This document shows, in pieces, positions 1 to 8,570 of a stretch of DNA of 64,000 nt (its first letter is position 1; every line of letters starts with the position of its first letter). Both the position numbers and the translations under genes were made by a program. The notes below the pieces were generated by a model. That model was given only the letters and a program-made list of their open reading frames with translations. It was not told where the DNA came from and did not search any database. The stretch comes from Alkaliphilus peptidifermentans DSM 18978 (lineage in GTDB: Bacteria > Bacillota > Clostridia > Peptostreptococcales > Natronincolaceae). The stretch spans positions 23,534-87,533 of the forward strand of contig NZ_FMUS01000022.1 of NCBI RefSeq assembly GCF_900101495.1, read 5' to 3'.

Positions 1-1420
1 CCAAAAATTCCTCCTTGTTTGTTTTGGGGTTAGAAAAGTATCTAAAATCATCTATTGTATCTGACATCTTATTTATTAATCTTCTTGATCTTTCTACAGC
101 GTCTTCTAAAGATTCCTTTGTTAACTCACTATGGATATATTCATCTTCTATATTTGTAATTATAAGTCCCAAATTATTAAGGGGCTGTCTCCATTGATGG
201 GCTATGTTTGCAATCATTTCTCCCATAGCTGCCATCCTAGCCTGATATATTATTATACCTTCCTTCTTCTTATTCTCTTCCATTTCCTTTTGGAAAAGCT
301 TTTCCAGCTGATTCATTGTATTTTTTACTGTAAGATGTATCAATAATATTACCAATAGTAAGATTAAAGCAGAAAAGGATAATACCCTCATAATCCTTTC
401 TTGACGCTTACTTTCTTCCATTAGAATTGCTTCATAATCAAAAATTATTTGATCCATAATAGCATTACCAGATACAAGGTCTAGTTGATACAAAGTTTCA
501 TGGGTCTTTTCCCATCTATGGGGATTTATATTGCCAATTTCCACCACCGGATGAAAAGTTAGCTCTAAAACCTTATCTGCCTGAAACTTATTATAGGCAA
601 TAAATTCATTTAAATTCTTATCTTCAGTTATGAAGTGTTGCGCTATTTTTTCAGCTATTTCATCGGGATTTTCCAGGGCATATTCCCACCCCTTCAAACT
701 AGCCCTCTTAAAGCTTTCCACCATTTGAGGATTATCCATTGTAAGTTTTTGTCGAGTAAAAAGGCTATCTCCGTAGAAATCGATTCCATAGTCGATGGGC
801 TTAATAGATTTTAATTTAATACCCTTTTCTTCTGAATAATATAAAATACTGCTTAAATATATTGGTACCACATCAAATCCATTGACTATTAAGTCCGCCA
901 CAGTAAAGTTTCCAGCATGTTGATATAATTCCAATTGATTTGGGTTTATTCCCTCAGCTATGAGCATAGCCTGTAGTTCAATATCCAATAAATCCTTCTC
1001 TCTTCTAGCAGTTTTTAGATTAACTAGATCTACTATAGAAGTAAAGGGAGTCTCCTCCATCATAAAAAACTCAACGGCACTTCTTTGGAATATTGATGCT
1101 ATAATAGATAAATCATAGTCCTTATCATTTGCTATAAGGATATCCACTGCCCCTACCCCAAAATCAGCCCTTTCCTCTGCCACTTCATCGGTAGCATTTA
1201 AAACCTCTCCATCCTCTGTAAAAGCGGAGCGAATTTCAACCTCTAGACCTTCATCCTCATAATATCCCTGCCAAAGGGCGGCATAATAGCCTGCAAATTG
1301 AAATTGATGATCCCATCTTAGCTGTAATACTATCTTTTCTGTTGCTTCAGCTGTAAATGAACCTATATTAAGTAAAAAAATTGCAATTAGAATAATTAAT
1401 AACTGTCTAACCTTATTCAT
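1..1420 (-). CDS. Sensor histidine kinase with fused NMT1/THI5-like binding domain (C-terminus outside window)
   Basis: Read directly on the minus strand from ATG at 1418-1420; open to the window edge (about 473 codons). A signal peptide (residues 1-25) is followed by an SsuA/THI5-type periplasmic binding domain (about 26-300; it opens LRWDHQFQFAGYYAALWQG). A membrane segment lies near 342-362, then a short coiled coil and a HisKA box around His408 (AHQWRQPLN). The HATPase domain must lie to the left of position 1. This architecture senses a small aromatic or pyrimidine-like ligand outside the cell and phosphorylates a response regulator; the ligand and regulator are unknown. The family calls rest on motif recognition. 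Confidence 0.88.
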   Translation of the reverse strand, partial: MNKVRQLLIILIAIFLLNIGSFTAEATEKIVLQLRWDHQFQFAGYYAALWQGYYEDEGLEVEIRSAFTEDGEVLNATDEVAEERADFGVGAVDILIANDKDYDLSIIASIFQRSAVEFFMMEETPFTSIVDLVNLKTARREKDLLDIELQAMLIAEGINPNQLELYQHAGNFTVADLIVNGFDVVPIYLSSILYYSEEKGIKLKSIKPIDYGIDFYGDSLFTRQKLTMDNPQMVESFKRASLKGWEYALENPDEIAEKIAQHFITEDKNLNEFIAYNKFQADKVLELTFHPVVEIGNINPHRWEKTHETLYQLDLVSGNAIMDQIIFDYEAILMEESKRQERIMRVLSFSALILLLVILLIHLTVKNTMNQLEKLFQKEMEENKKKEGIIIYQARMAAMGEMIANIAHQWRQPLNNLGLIITNIEDEYIHSELTKESLEDAVERSRRLINKMSDTIDDFRYFSNPKTNKEEFL

Positions 1421-1521
1421 ATTATCGACTCCCAAAAAATAAGATAAATATAAGTGCATATGTTTAATTCTAGACCTTTATACCTATAAAGTAAATAATC
1501 AATAATTAAAACAGTGAAATG

Positions 1522-1553
1522 AAAAAGAGCGTCCATCTAAAATGACTGACGCT
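1522..1553 (-). terminator. Intrinsic terminator after the DUF3842 gene
   Basis: On the minus strand AGCGTC and GACGCT form a 6-bp stem with a 14-nt loop, followed by CTTTTTC. It lies 16 nt past the DUF3842 stop codon. Confidence 0.55.
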
Positions 1554-1569
1554 AAATCTGTAATACATT

Positions 1570-1995
1570 TTACTTTCTCTTCTGCTGATTATATAAATCC
1601 ACTACTTTTTTAACAGCACATTCTACATGATATTGTAAAGTTTCATCCTGTATACCTGTAATAAAGACATTGCATTTGTTATATGGAATAAGTATTTTAA
1701 GGGCTTCACTTTCACCAATTGCCTTTGCCATCGATGGTGTCAACTCACCCAGCATTGAATTTGCTGTAAGAATCCCAATAGGACCCATTATTACATCTAC
1801 CCTAGTAGCATTATATATTACAGCATTTTCACCTGTAGCTCCATCATGTGCACCTGCTTTTATCATATTTGTTGTAGCAATTGTATTTGTACCAAGTGCA
1901 ATAATATTTATATTAGAATCCTTTAAGCTTTTAAGCTTCTCTATGATGGATTTTCCCATTCCTCCACCCTGACCGTCTATAACTGCGATACGCAT
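1570..1995 (-). CDS. DUF3842 family protein
   Basis: A 141-residue protein beginning MRIAVIDGQGGGMGKSI, a Rossmann-like glycine-rich nucleotide-binding N-terminus typical of the clostridial DUF3842 family. Its function is unknown. I start it at the ATG at 1995 because TGGAGG sits at good spacing before it; an in-frame codon at 2013 would leave that site inside the gene. It is a single gene between the kinase and the metal importer and has its own terminator. Confidence 0.8.
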   Translation of the reverse strand: MRIAVIDGQGGGMGKSIIEKLKSLKDSNINIIALGTNTIATTNMIKAGAHDGATGENAVIYNATRVDVIMGPIGILTANSMLGELTPSMAKAIGESEALKILIPYNKCNVFITGIQDETLQYHVECAVKKVVDLYNQQKRK

Positions 1996-2013
1996 ATTCT
2001 TTAACCTCCACAT

Positions 2014-2267
2014 ACACTATATATTTATAAAATTTGCATAATCTATTTAATTATACCAAATTATAGTTATGATAAATAGTTAGTATTTTTTTAAGAGTTG
2101 AAGCATCTATGTAAATAAATACATATTACATTAATATGTAAATTTGGAAAACTGTATAAATAAACTCAATCAATAAAAATTTACCTAAAAAAACATATAA
2201 ATGTAGTGGTAGGAACAAAAGCCATGTAAATAGCTATTTATACAATTTTTCAGCCAATTTCAGTTTA
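2014..2267. other. AT-rich intergenic region upstream of the metal importer promoter
   Basis: About 250 bases between the DUF3842 gene and the importer promoter. I see no coding frame or RNA gene here. It must contain the leftward DUF3842 promoter, which I cannot assign with confidence. Confidence 0.5.
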
Positions 2268-2296
2268 TTGACAATCGATGGAGCCACTGTTATAAT
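2268..2296 (+). promoter_or_regulatory. Consensus sigma-A promoter for the metal ABC operon
   Basis: TTGACA (2268-2273), a 17-nt spacer and TATAAT (2291-2296) are a perfect sigma-A match. Transcription would start near 2303 and leave about 215 nt of untranslated leader before the ATPase gene. Confidence 0.8.
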
Positions 2297-2302
2297 ATTC
2301 AT

Positions 2303-2517
2303 AAATATTGGGCAACCAACCATTTTATCAGAAGATAATATGGGTCTATAGAATATAGACATATCTAGCTAAAATGACATAAACATGTATATTGTAATGG
2401 AATCATGAAGATTCGTTGTTTCTATGAATAGAAGCGATTTCTTCGTGTTTTTTTATGGAGAAATCCAAATACAGGTTAAGCTTATTTATTAAGCATTAAA
2501 GAAGGGGAAGATCTGCT
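2303..2517 (+). promoter_or_regulatory. Structured leader with internal terminator upstream of the metal importer
   Basis: The leader contains a small hairpin (GTCTAT/ATAGAC, about 2344-2359). A long imperfect stem (2407-2444; GAAGA, TCG and TTCTAT pair with their complements) is then followed directly by a seven-T run. That arrangement is a Rho-independent terminator inside the leader, with the ATPase ribosome-binding site downstream (AAGGGGAAG). It suggests attenuation or a ligand-sensing RNA. I could not match it to a riboswitch class I know. Confidence 0.5.
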
Positions 2518-3216
2518 ATGTTAAAGGGTAACGCTATAGAATTGACTAATATTGCTGTAGGCTATGGAGATACTCCAATATTGAGGGGTGTTGATTTTAA
2601 GGTTAAGGTTGGTGAGTTCGTTTCTATTTTAGGAGAAAATGGTGCTGGAAAAACAACCTTATTTAAAAGCATACTTCAGATATTGCCTTTAATGAGTGGG
2701 AAAATAAAAATATTTGATAGAGAAGTTTCAAATGGAAGGGACAATACTTGGCTTCGATCTCAAATTGGGTATGTCCCCCAAAGGCACAATCAAGGTAATT
2801 TCCCAATTTCAGTATTTGACGCAACACTATTAGGCCGATGGGGTTCGTCATTCTCTTATTTTAAAAGACCTTCCGCTGAGGATAAGGAAATTACTATGGA
2901 AATACTAAATACAGTGGACTTAAGCCACATGCTGCAGCATGATTGCCGCAGGCTTTCAGGTGGTCAAACCCAACGGCTTAATATTGCAAGGGCATTGGTC
3001 AGAAAACCTAAAATACTATTATTGGATGAACCCACCACCCACTTAGATGCTGAAGCTCAAAATAAGTTAGATATAACTATTGCAAGTATTCGAAAGCAAT
3101 ATGATCTATCTATTCTTATGATTAGCCATAATCAATCCCATGCTTTAAAGCTAAGTAATCGTGTTGTTCATCTAAGTAAGGGTAAAATCCACCCTGGTTT
3201 AGGAGTGGCCCTATGA
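2518..3216 (+). CDS. znuC: Metal ABC transporter ATPase (zinc/manganese type)
   Basis: A 232-residue ABC ATPase of the ZnuC/TroB/MntB group. The Walker A motif is GENGAGKT (about residues 40-47), the signature is LSGGQ, and Walker B is ILLLDEPT with the H-loop at MISHN. It energises uptake of Zn2+ or Mn2+ at the inner face of the membrane. The next gene overlaps its stop by 4 bases, indicating translational coupling. The leader suggests attenuation control. Substrate choice between zinc and manganese cannot be decided here. Confidence 0.88.
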   Translation: MLKGNAIELTNIAVGYGDTPILRGVDFKVKVGEFVSILGENGAGKTTLFKSILQILPLMSGKIKIFDREVSNGRDNTWLRSQIGYVPQRHNQGNFPISVFDATLLGRWGSSFSYFKRPSAEDKEITMEILNTVDLSHMLQHDCRRLSGGQTQRLNIARALVRKPKILLLDEPTTHLDAEAQNKLDITIASIRKQYDLSILMISHNQSHALKLSNRVVHLSKGKIHPGLGVAL

Positions 3217-4013
3217 GTATTATAGAATTTTTACAGGTGCCTATTTTCCAAAGAGCCTTATTTGCTGCTATTTTAGCAGGAGGAACAATGTCTTTATTGG
3301 GAATTGTTATCGTTGTCTTTAACATGACCACCATTCGTTTTGCATTAATGCACTTTGGATTATTGGGTGGAGCAATTGGACTGGCCCTTGGAGCAAACCC
3401 CTTAACGGCAGCTATAGCCGCCATTGCCATCGGTTCACTTTTATTTGGTCCCCTATCCGATAAACTAAAGCTAGATACAGGTTTAATTGGTGCTTTTTTT
3501 ATGACCGGCAGTATCGCCCTTGCCTTTCTGCTTTTTTATAAGGCGGGAGTTCCTGCTCTGGATGTTTTCAGTCTCTTTACTGGTAGTATTTTAACCTTAT
3601 CACGGAACGATTTACTGTTCATCACAGTTTTAGGCACTGTTGTGGTTTTAACCTTTGTTATTCTATACAAAGAAATACAACTTATTTTTTATGATAGCGA
3701 ACAGGCAGAATGGTTGGGAGTTCCAGCAAAAAGAATACGTAATGGTCTTCTCTTCCTTACGGGCTTATCCATCGGTGTAGCCATGAAGATCGTCGGTGCC
3801 CTTCTCATCGATGCCCTTATTCTTTTATCGGCTATGGCAGCAATGAGATTGGCAAAAAACTTTAAACAGCTTATATTACTTACTTCTTTATTTGGTATGG
3901 TTACAACTACAGGCGGCTTACTGCTTTCCATGGTATTGGACCTGCCAACTGGTGCAACCATAACCTTAACAGGAGTATTGATTCTATTATTTAGTACATT
4001 TATTCAAAAATAA
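3213..4013 (+). CDS. znuB: Metal ABC transporter permease (ABC-3 family)
   Basis: A 266-residue polytopic protein with about eight hydrophobic segments. It has the ABC-3 family pattern, including the conserved GLLFLTGLSIGVAMKIVGALL region that contacts the ATPase. It forms the membrane channel of the importer. It starts inside the end of the ATPase gene and is followed after 26 bases by the binding-protein gene. The order ATPase, permease, receptor is usual for this family. Confidence 0.9.
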   Translation: MSIIEFLQVPIFQRALFAAILAGGTMSLLGIVIVVFNMTTIRFALMHFGLLGGAIGLALGANPLTAAIAAIAIGSLLFGPLSDKLKLDTGLIGAFFMTGSIALAFLLFYKAGVPALDVFSLFTGSILTLSRNDLLFITVLGTVVVLTFVILYKEIQLIFYDSEQAEWLGVPAKRIRNGLLFLTGLSIGVAMKIVGALLIDALILLSAMAAMRLAKNFKQLILLTSLFGMVTTTGGLLLSMVLDLPTGATITLTGVLILLFSTFIQK

Positions 4014-4039
4014 CATTATAAAATTTTAGGAGGACTCAC

Positions 4040-4837
4040 ATGAACTTTAAAAAATCTATATTATTTATTTTAATATTATCCATGTTGTCTTTGGCCATAG
4101 TAGGCTGCAGTAAACCAAGCGAAGAAATTATTGCTCCAGAGGAGAATATTGAGGAAAAGTTGAATGAGCTTAAAATAGTTGCATCCACCAGTTGGACAGC
4201 TTTAATGGCAGAGGCAGCTGGTGGTAATAATGTTACTATTATTGCACCGGTAGAGCTAAGACATCCACCGGAGTATGATTTTAAACCAAGTGACATTCAA
4301 AAAATTCAAGAGGCCGATTGGATTATTATGGCTGGTTATGAACCCTTTATGAATAAAATATTGGAATCCAACGATATAAGTGAAGAAAAGATTATAAAAG
4401 TTACCACAACAAACACTTATGATAACCTTGTAGAGCAAACTCGACTTATTGCAGAAAAGTTAGATACTGTTGATTTACAGCAGGAATGGGAAGCAGAATT
4501 CACCAATGCTTTTGATATGATTATGGGAAAAGCCGCAGATAATAAGGTGGAGAACACACGAGTTTTAGTTCATACCCATATGGCTGCCTTTACAAGAGCT
4601 TTAGGATATGATGTTATAGAAGTCTTCGGTGCAGAGGAGTTGAGTCCCGCTAAAATGGGAGAGCTTGCAAACTTAAAGCCAGACTTAATAATAGATAATT
4701 ATCATAATCCACAAGGGATGACTATTGCAGAGTTAAGTGGAGCTAAAAGAGTTGAGTTAAGAAATTTCCCCGGCCCAGAGCATGGAAGTCTTATTGAGCT
4801 TTTCTTGGATAATGCCAGTAAATTAGATATTAATTAG
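4040..4837 (+). CDS. Metal-binding lipoprotein of the ABC importer (ZnuA-like, divergent)
   Basis: A 265-residue lipoprotein: hydrophobic signal peptide with lipobox AIVGC near residue 23. The body resembles cluster A-I metal receptors (KIVASTSWTALMAEAAGG; HPPEYDFKPSDIQKI replaces the usual HxYEPTPSD; a His pair in VHTHMAAF; DNYH near the end). The candidate ligands His, His, His and Asp/Glu are consistent with Zn or Mn. The acidic/His-rich loop of classical ZnuA is absent. AGGAGG precedes the ATG. The sequence is divergent enough that a different cation or a chelate is possible. Confidence 0.8.
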   Translation: MNFKKSILFILILSMLSLAIVGCSKPSEEIIAPEENIEEKLNELKIVASTSWTALMAEAAGGNNVTIIAPVELRHPPEYDFKPSDIQKIQEADWIIMAGYEPFMNKILESNDISEEKIIKVTTTNTYDNLVEQTRLIAEKLDTVDLQQEWEAEFTNAFDMIMGKAADNKVENTRVLVHTHMAAFTRALGYDVIEVFGAEELSPAKMGELANLKPDLIIDNYHNPQGMTIAELSGAKRVELRNFPGPEHGSLIELFLDNASKLDIN

Positions 4838-4846
4838 TACCAACCA

Positions 4847-4877
4847 GGACCTTTCTATTTATAGAGAGGTCTTTTTG
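4847..4877 (+). terminator. Intrinsic terminator of the metal importer operon
   Basis: GACCTTTCTA and ATAGAGAGGTC form a stem that is followed by CTTTTTG, 10 bases after the receptor gene stop. Confidence 0.85.
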
Positions 4878-4890
4878 TTCAAAAAAATAG

Positions 4891-4913
4891 AAAAAAACCC
4901 CCGAAGGGGTTTT
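4891..4913 (-). terminator. Intrinsic terminator of the tailocin late operon
   Basis: AAAACCCC/GGGGTTTT hairpin with a GAA-type loop. On the minus strand it is followed by a run of T residues. It touches the stop codon of the holin gene and ends the leftward tail/lysis operon. It lies back to back with the importer terminator. Confidence 0.85.
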
Positions 4914-5265
4914 AATTATTCTGGTAGTGATGCTCATATCCATATAAATTTTTGCCGTCTGATAAATACCTTTTTAAGTATTCAACAGCCCCCTCAATCA
5001 TTTCATCCATCTGCTTTTTTGTATATAGCAGCTTTAAAATCCATGGCAGCACCTCATATAATCTCTCAACAACTGCATTATACTTTAACTCTCCAGTTCC
5101 GCTGCCATACTTTTTTTCTGCTTCTGTTACCAATGCCAGTACAATTCTATTTACCAGCTGCTTATTCCCTCTTTTATATAGGATTAATCCAACTAGAGCA
5201 ACTAAAATTGTACCAATTACCTCAACTATGTTAAGCATTAAAAAGTTTATTATAAAATTATACAT
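4912..5265 (-). CDS. Phage holin, LLH family
   Basis: A 117-residue protein with one N-terminal membrane segment (about 12-30) and a charged helical tail (LVNRIVLALVTEAEKKYG followed by GTGELKYNAVVERLYEVLP) typical of LLH-type holins. It would form the membrane lesion that releases the endolysin and lyses the producer cell. It is the last gene of the tailocin operon, next to the amidase. Confidence 0.8.
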   Translation of the reverse strand: MYNFIINFLMLNIVEVIGTILVALVGLILYKRGNKQLVNRIVLALVTEAEKKYGSGTGELKYNAVVERLYEVLPWILKLLYTKKQMDEMIEGAVEYLKRYLSDGKNLYGYEHHYQNN

Positions 5266-5901
5266 TTATTTCTCTCCCTTCAAATCCCTATGAATATTGG
5301 CCATAACGATCATAGCTGCCCACACCGGCATAGGCTCATCAATTTTTTTAAGCCAGCCTGCAGAATCAGTTATAAGTCTATTATCTCCAAGATAATTAAT
5401 CCCTTCCTTTTTCCACTCTGGTACACCATCACCATTCAAAATAATTAGCTCCTTTTCAACATCTGACAGAAATTCATCCCATTTAGGTAAAATTAATCTA
5501 GGGCAGTATTTCCCACTCCAGCTTTGATGGGTGCGAAGCCTTGATATTCCCCAGCCTCTTTCATGCAGTATTTTAGCAGCTAAAGCTACCCCATTCCTCC
5601 ATACCCTCTGCTGGTTTCCACTTTCACACAGCTCTATCCCTATACTGGTGGTATTACCTTCTGTATTTCCAGCGTGGTAGGCTACTTCATCCAGGGGAAT
5701 ACATTCAATAGCTTCATCTTCATCAACCACAATGTGGAAGGATGCAGCTCTATTGTTATAGGGATTAGTTAGCCAGCCCCGTTCGTTTCTGGCTGTGGAT
5801 GTGGGGTTTCCTGTGTTATGGATGGTAACTGTGGTGATATTTGCTTTTGTTCCCGGTCTTTTCTCCTTTGATTTAGGAATATGGTCTACTATATAATTCA
5901 A
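5266..5901 (-). CDS. N-acetylmuramoyl-L-alanine amidase (endolysin)
   Basis: A 211-residue Amidase_2/PGRP-type enzyme. Zinc-site residues are visible: His in TIHNTG, His in SFHIVVD, and His/Cys in RTHQSWSGKYCPRLIL, plus the catalytic region YHAG...GIELCESG. It cleaves the bond between muramic acid and L-alanine in peptidoglycan. There is no signal peptide, so export depends on the neighbouring holins. A roughly 60-residue C-terminal tail lacks an obvious binding domain. Confidence 0.9.
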   Translation of the reverse strand: MNYIVDHIPKSKEKRPGTKANITTVTIHNTGNPTSTARNERGWLTNPYNNRAASFHIVVDEDEAIECIPLDEVAYHAGNTEGNTTSIGIELCESGNQQRVWRNGVALAAKILHERGWGISRLRTHQSWSGKYCPRLILPKWDEFLSDVEKELIILNGDGVPEWKKEGINYLGDNRLITDSAGWLKKIDEPMPVWAAMIVMANIHRDLKGEK

Positions 5902-5911
5902 AAGTAATCAC

Positions 5912-6115
5912 CTACCTAAATAATTTTTGTTTTATTTCCTTAACATCATCTTTAACATCTTCAATGATATTAAATTTACTGGATAATTCCTGAATAATAT
6001 CTTGATACTTTCCTTCTCTTTTGCTATTTTCCTTAAGTACGTAAAAAAGAAGGTATCCAAATAATACTGCGAATATTCCTTGTCCAAGTAAGTATTTCAT
6101 AATTTCACTTTCCAT
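5912..6115 (-). CDS. BhlA/UviB-family holin-like peptide
   Basis: A 67-residue protein: one membrane helix ([17 protein letters not shown]) then a charged coiled-coil tail ([15 protein letters not shown]), the BhlA/UviB pattern found with bacteriocins and phage lysis cassettes. I place the start at the ATG at 6115, which has AGGTG upstream. A TTG at 6136 lacks any ribosome-binding site. It probably acts as a second holin or holin regulator with the LLH holin. Confidence 0.75.
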   Translation of the reverse strand: MESEIMKYLLGQGIFAVLFGYLLFYVLKENSKREGKYQDIIQELSSKFNIIEDVKDDVKEIKQKLFR

Positions 6116-6182
6116 TTTGACACCTGCTTTCTTCAATGTGTGGGGAAGAGGTGGTTTTTGATAATTACTAATTTCATCATAA

Positions 6183-6803
6183 CTACATAACTACAAGAAT
6201 TTCCTCAATTTTAACTAACCCCTCTTGGTTTATTTTATATATATTTTGTTTGAAGGTAGCATTTGTTTCGCTTCCAAACAAGTTCACATTTTTTATATAT
6301 TTTGGCTTGTCAGTTGCAATAATAAAGTTTAATCCTAAATAGGGCTGCATATTTTCGTGGGGCTGCCCACCACCAGCCGGCTGCACAGCTTGTGGTGCCA
6401 TCATCACATTAGGTGAAGTAGTATAAGCAAATGGAAGCCTTCTTCTTATATTTGCAAAAACTGCATTTTCTGGGTTAGTAACTGCTCCTGTATTGGTGGT
6501 ACATTGGGGCACATGATTATGGTTGGGTAATTGACTCTTTGTTAATGGTACTGTAGAATAACCACCTGTTGAACCTATATCTCTTTTGGTTAACCCCTGT
6601 CCCTCTCCACAACCCATAGGCACCCTGCCCTTAAGATTTGGCAAAGCAAAGTTTTTTTTACCATCACCACCATATTTATTTCCAATTACAGAGAATAAAG
6701 CAGTATTATGAGAAATGGAGAGGAGTTGTCCATCGCAGAAAACCCAACCCCGTGGTGGATAATTACCTGCAAACATACGTATTTCGCCTATAATTCCTTC
6801 CAT
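6183..6803 (-). CDS. Phage tail collar-domain fibre protein (MdpB-like) 1
   Basis: A 206-residue protein with the microcystin-dependent-protein/tail-collar fold. It opens [20 protein letters not shown], continues [29 protein letters not shown], and ends with the [17 protein letters not shown] signature. Such proteins trimerise at fibre tips or collars. It has a 40-residue C-terminal extension the other two copies lack. It is the third of three tandem paralogues, between the fibres and the lysis genes. Confidence 0.85.
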   Translation of the reverse strand: MEGIIGEIRMFAGNYPPRGWVFCDGQLLSISHNTALFSVIGNKYGGDGKKNFALPNLKGRVPMGCGEGQGLTKRDIGSTGGYSTVPLTKSQLPNHNHVPQCTTNTGAVTNPENAVFANIRRRLPFAYTTSPNVMMAPQAVQPAGGGQPHENMQPYLGLNFIIATDKPKYIKNVNLFGSETNATFKQNIYKINQEGLVKIEEILVVM

Positions 6804-6818
6804 AATATGGCCTCCTTT

Positions 6819-7307
6819 TTAATTTCCTGATGCACAAATACCCTCTAAAGCGATACAGAAATTCAAAACAGTATAGGGCTGCATATTATTATGGGGCAGT
6901 CCTTCCCCACTGAAGGAAAGACCTGTATCGTTCATATTAACTATTGGACTAGGGTTTTTTTTATAGGGCATTCTTACATCATTTGCCAACACATTGGCTA
7001 CAGCTTCTCTTTTATCAGAAATATCAGTGCTTGCAGAGAAGGTATGGGTATGATTGGGCATTTGGATTATGGTAAGCCATTGCTCCTCTTCTCCTCCAGC
7101 TTGACCTGCTTCTGAATGAATAGGTACTCGGCCCCTTAAGTCTGGTAAAGCAAAGGTTGTTGTGCCATTTCCACCGTAGGTTGTACCTAATAAAGAATAT
7201 AATGCTTGGTTTTGACTTATTTGTAGTATTTGACCATTGCAAAGTGTCCAGCCTCTTGGTGCAAAGGAAAATGGAAACAATCTAATTTCACCTAAAAAGA
7301 ACTTCAT
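6819..7307 (-). CDS. Phage tail collar-domain fibre protein (MdpB-like) 2
   Basis: A 162-residue paralogue of its neighbours, with FAPRGWTLCNGQILQIS, LLGTTYGGNGTTTFALPDL, GRVPIH and LPHNNMQPYTVLNFCIALEG. It is the shortest copy and lacks a C-terminal extension. A receptor-binding or fibre-tip role is inferred from the family; the receptor is unknown. Confidence 0.85.
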   Translation of the reverse strand: MKFFLGEIRLFPFSFAPRGWTLCNGQILQISQNQALYSLLGTTYGGNGTTTFALPDLRGRVPIHSEAGQAGGEEEQWLTIIQMPNHTHTFSASTDISDKREAVANVLANDVRMPYKKNPSPIVNMNDTGLSFSGEGLPHNNMQPYTVLNFCIALEGICASGN

Positions 7308-7334
7308 TGTTTAAGCCTCCTTAAACTAAGCTTA

Positions 7335-7847
7335 CTAATCTTGAGTTGGGAATTGCCCAGAAAGGGCAATAATATAATTTATTGCCAAATAGGGCATCAT
7401 ATTATCATGGGGTTGATTTCCACCTTCATAGGAAATTGATTTAGCATTCATATGGCTTAAAGCTGAAGTTTCCTGTGTATATTGTGCTATTTTATTTGAC
7501 GGGTACGCATTCTCAGGAGATGCTTCTGTTCCTGCTTCCGATGTAGCTGTTATTATATGAGTATGCATTGGTAAATTGTCATCTGTTAGGGTTACTGTTT
7601 CTGTTCCTTCCATTTCTCCGATACTATAATTCTTTCCTTCAGAATACTCACCTTGATGAATTGGAATCCGCCCTCTTAAATCTGGTAATGCAAAACTGCT
7701 AACACCATCGCCACCATATGTAGTTCCAATTAAATTATACAATATTTGATTTTCAGAGATTGGTAAAAGCTGCCCATCACATAAAGCCCAGCCTTTAGGT
7801 GGTTTATCTCCAGCATACATTTTTATTTCTCCTATATATTGCTCCAT
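7335..7847 (-). CDS. Phage tail collar-domain fibre protein (MdpB-like) 3
   Basis: A 170-residue paralogue, first of the collar trio in transcription order. It shows GEIKMYAGDKPPKGWALCDG, LIGTTYGGDGVSSFALPDL, GRIPIHQG, and QPHDNMMPYLAINYIIALSG. The three copies share the fold but differ in the variable loop before the final motif, as expected of receptor-binding surfaces under diversifying selection. Confidence 0.85.
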   Translation of the reverse strand: MEQYIGEIKMYAGDKPPKGWALCDGQLLPISENQILYNLIGTTYGGDGVSSFALPDLRGRIPIHQGEYSEGKNYSIGEMEGTETVTLTDDNLPMHTHIITATSEAGTEASPENAYPSNKIAQYTQETSALSHMNAKSISYEGGNQPHDNMMPYLAINYIIALSGQFPTQD

Positions 7848-7946
7848 ACCAACCCTCCCTTAATATTTTCATAATTCGTATATAAATCAATTATTTTTGA
7901 GGTAGTTACTGATAGCCTGTGACCATGTATAATAGTATTTTAAACC

Positions 7947-8570
7947 CTAATATTCGTAAATTCTAAATAATATTGGTTGTAAGCTTATTATATCTTCAGG
8001 AAATACATCTATATCATCTACTGTCCTAAATATGACTTTAATTTTTGATGTATTATTTAAAGATGTAAATTGATAGTCTGTATTTTGCCAATCACTTGAC
8101 TTTAAGTAATTTTCTTCTATATCATATTCTATAACTATTACCATAAAATCTAGTCCACGTGATTGTAGAAAATCTATTTTATATGACTTTGATGGTAATA
8201 TGTTATGAAAAACTTTAGTACGTATTCTATTACTATCTATTGTTGGCAACCCCGTTGTAGTGTTTAATGATCCAAGCTCCCAATCTAATGAAGATGTTTC
8301 AAATAGATTTTCTTTAATTGCTAGAATGGAACCCATAGGAAAGCTGCTTAAATCAACCGGGATTCTATCTAATGTAAATATCTTTATATGTGAGTTTAAA
8401 TCATCTTTATGGGATTCAAGGCTACCATTTACCTGTTGAATCTGTTGCCCTTGAGAATGTATAGCCTCATCTATTTTTAAATTATCTTCGGCAAAATCCT
8501 TGCGTTTTATATATTCATTACCTAGCCATTGATTTAAGCTGATATTTGGCGTTTTATTTTGACTTGGCAT
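7947..8570 (-). CDS. Tail fibre protein with conserved anchor module (fibre 3 of module A)
   Basis: A 207-residue protein. Residues 1-50 (MPSQNKTPNISLNQWLGNEY and onward through IHSQGQQ) match the anchor module of two other fibre genes in module A. The remainder (LDRIPVDLSSFPMGS...) is unrelated to them and has no domain I recognise. The anchor probably attaches to the baseplate and the C-terminal half binds a surface. It follows a 400-bp non-coding gap. Confidence 0.7.
   Translation of the reverse strand: MPSQNKTPNISLNQWLGNEYIKRKDFAEDNLKIDEAIHSQGQQIQQVNGSLESHKDDLNSHIKIFTLDRIPVDLSSFPMGSILAIKENLFETSSLDWELGSLNTTTGLPTIDSNRIRTKVFHNILPSKSYKIDFLQSRGLDFMVIVIEYDIEENYLKSSDWQNTDYQFTSLNNTSKIKVIFRTVDDIDVFPEDIISLQPILFRIYEY

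Noticed and set aside
2406..2432. Eight-codon leader peptide (ATG to TAG) in the importer leader
   Set aside because: It lies inside the terminator stem and has no convincing ribosome-binding site, so I do not call it as a gene.
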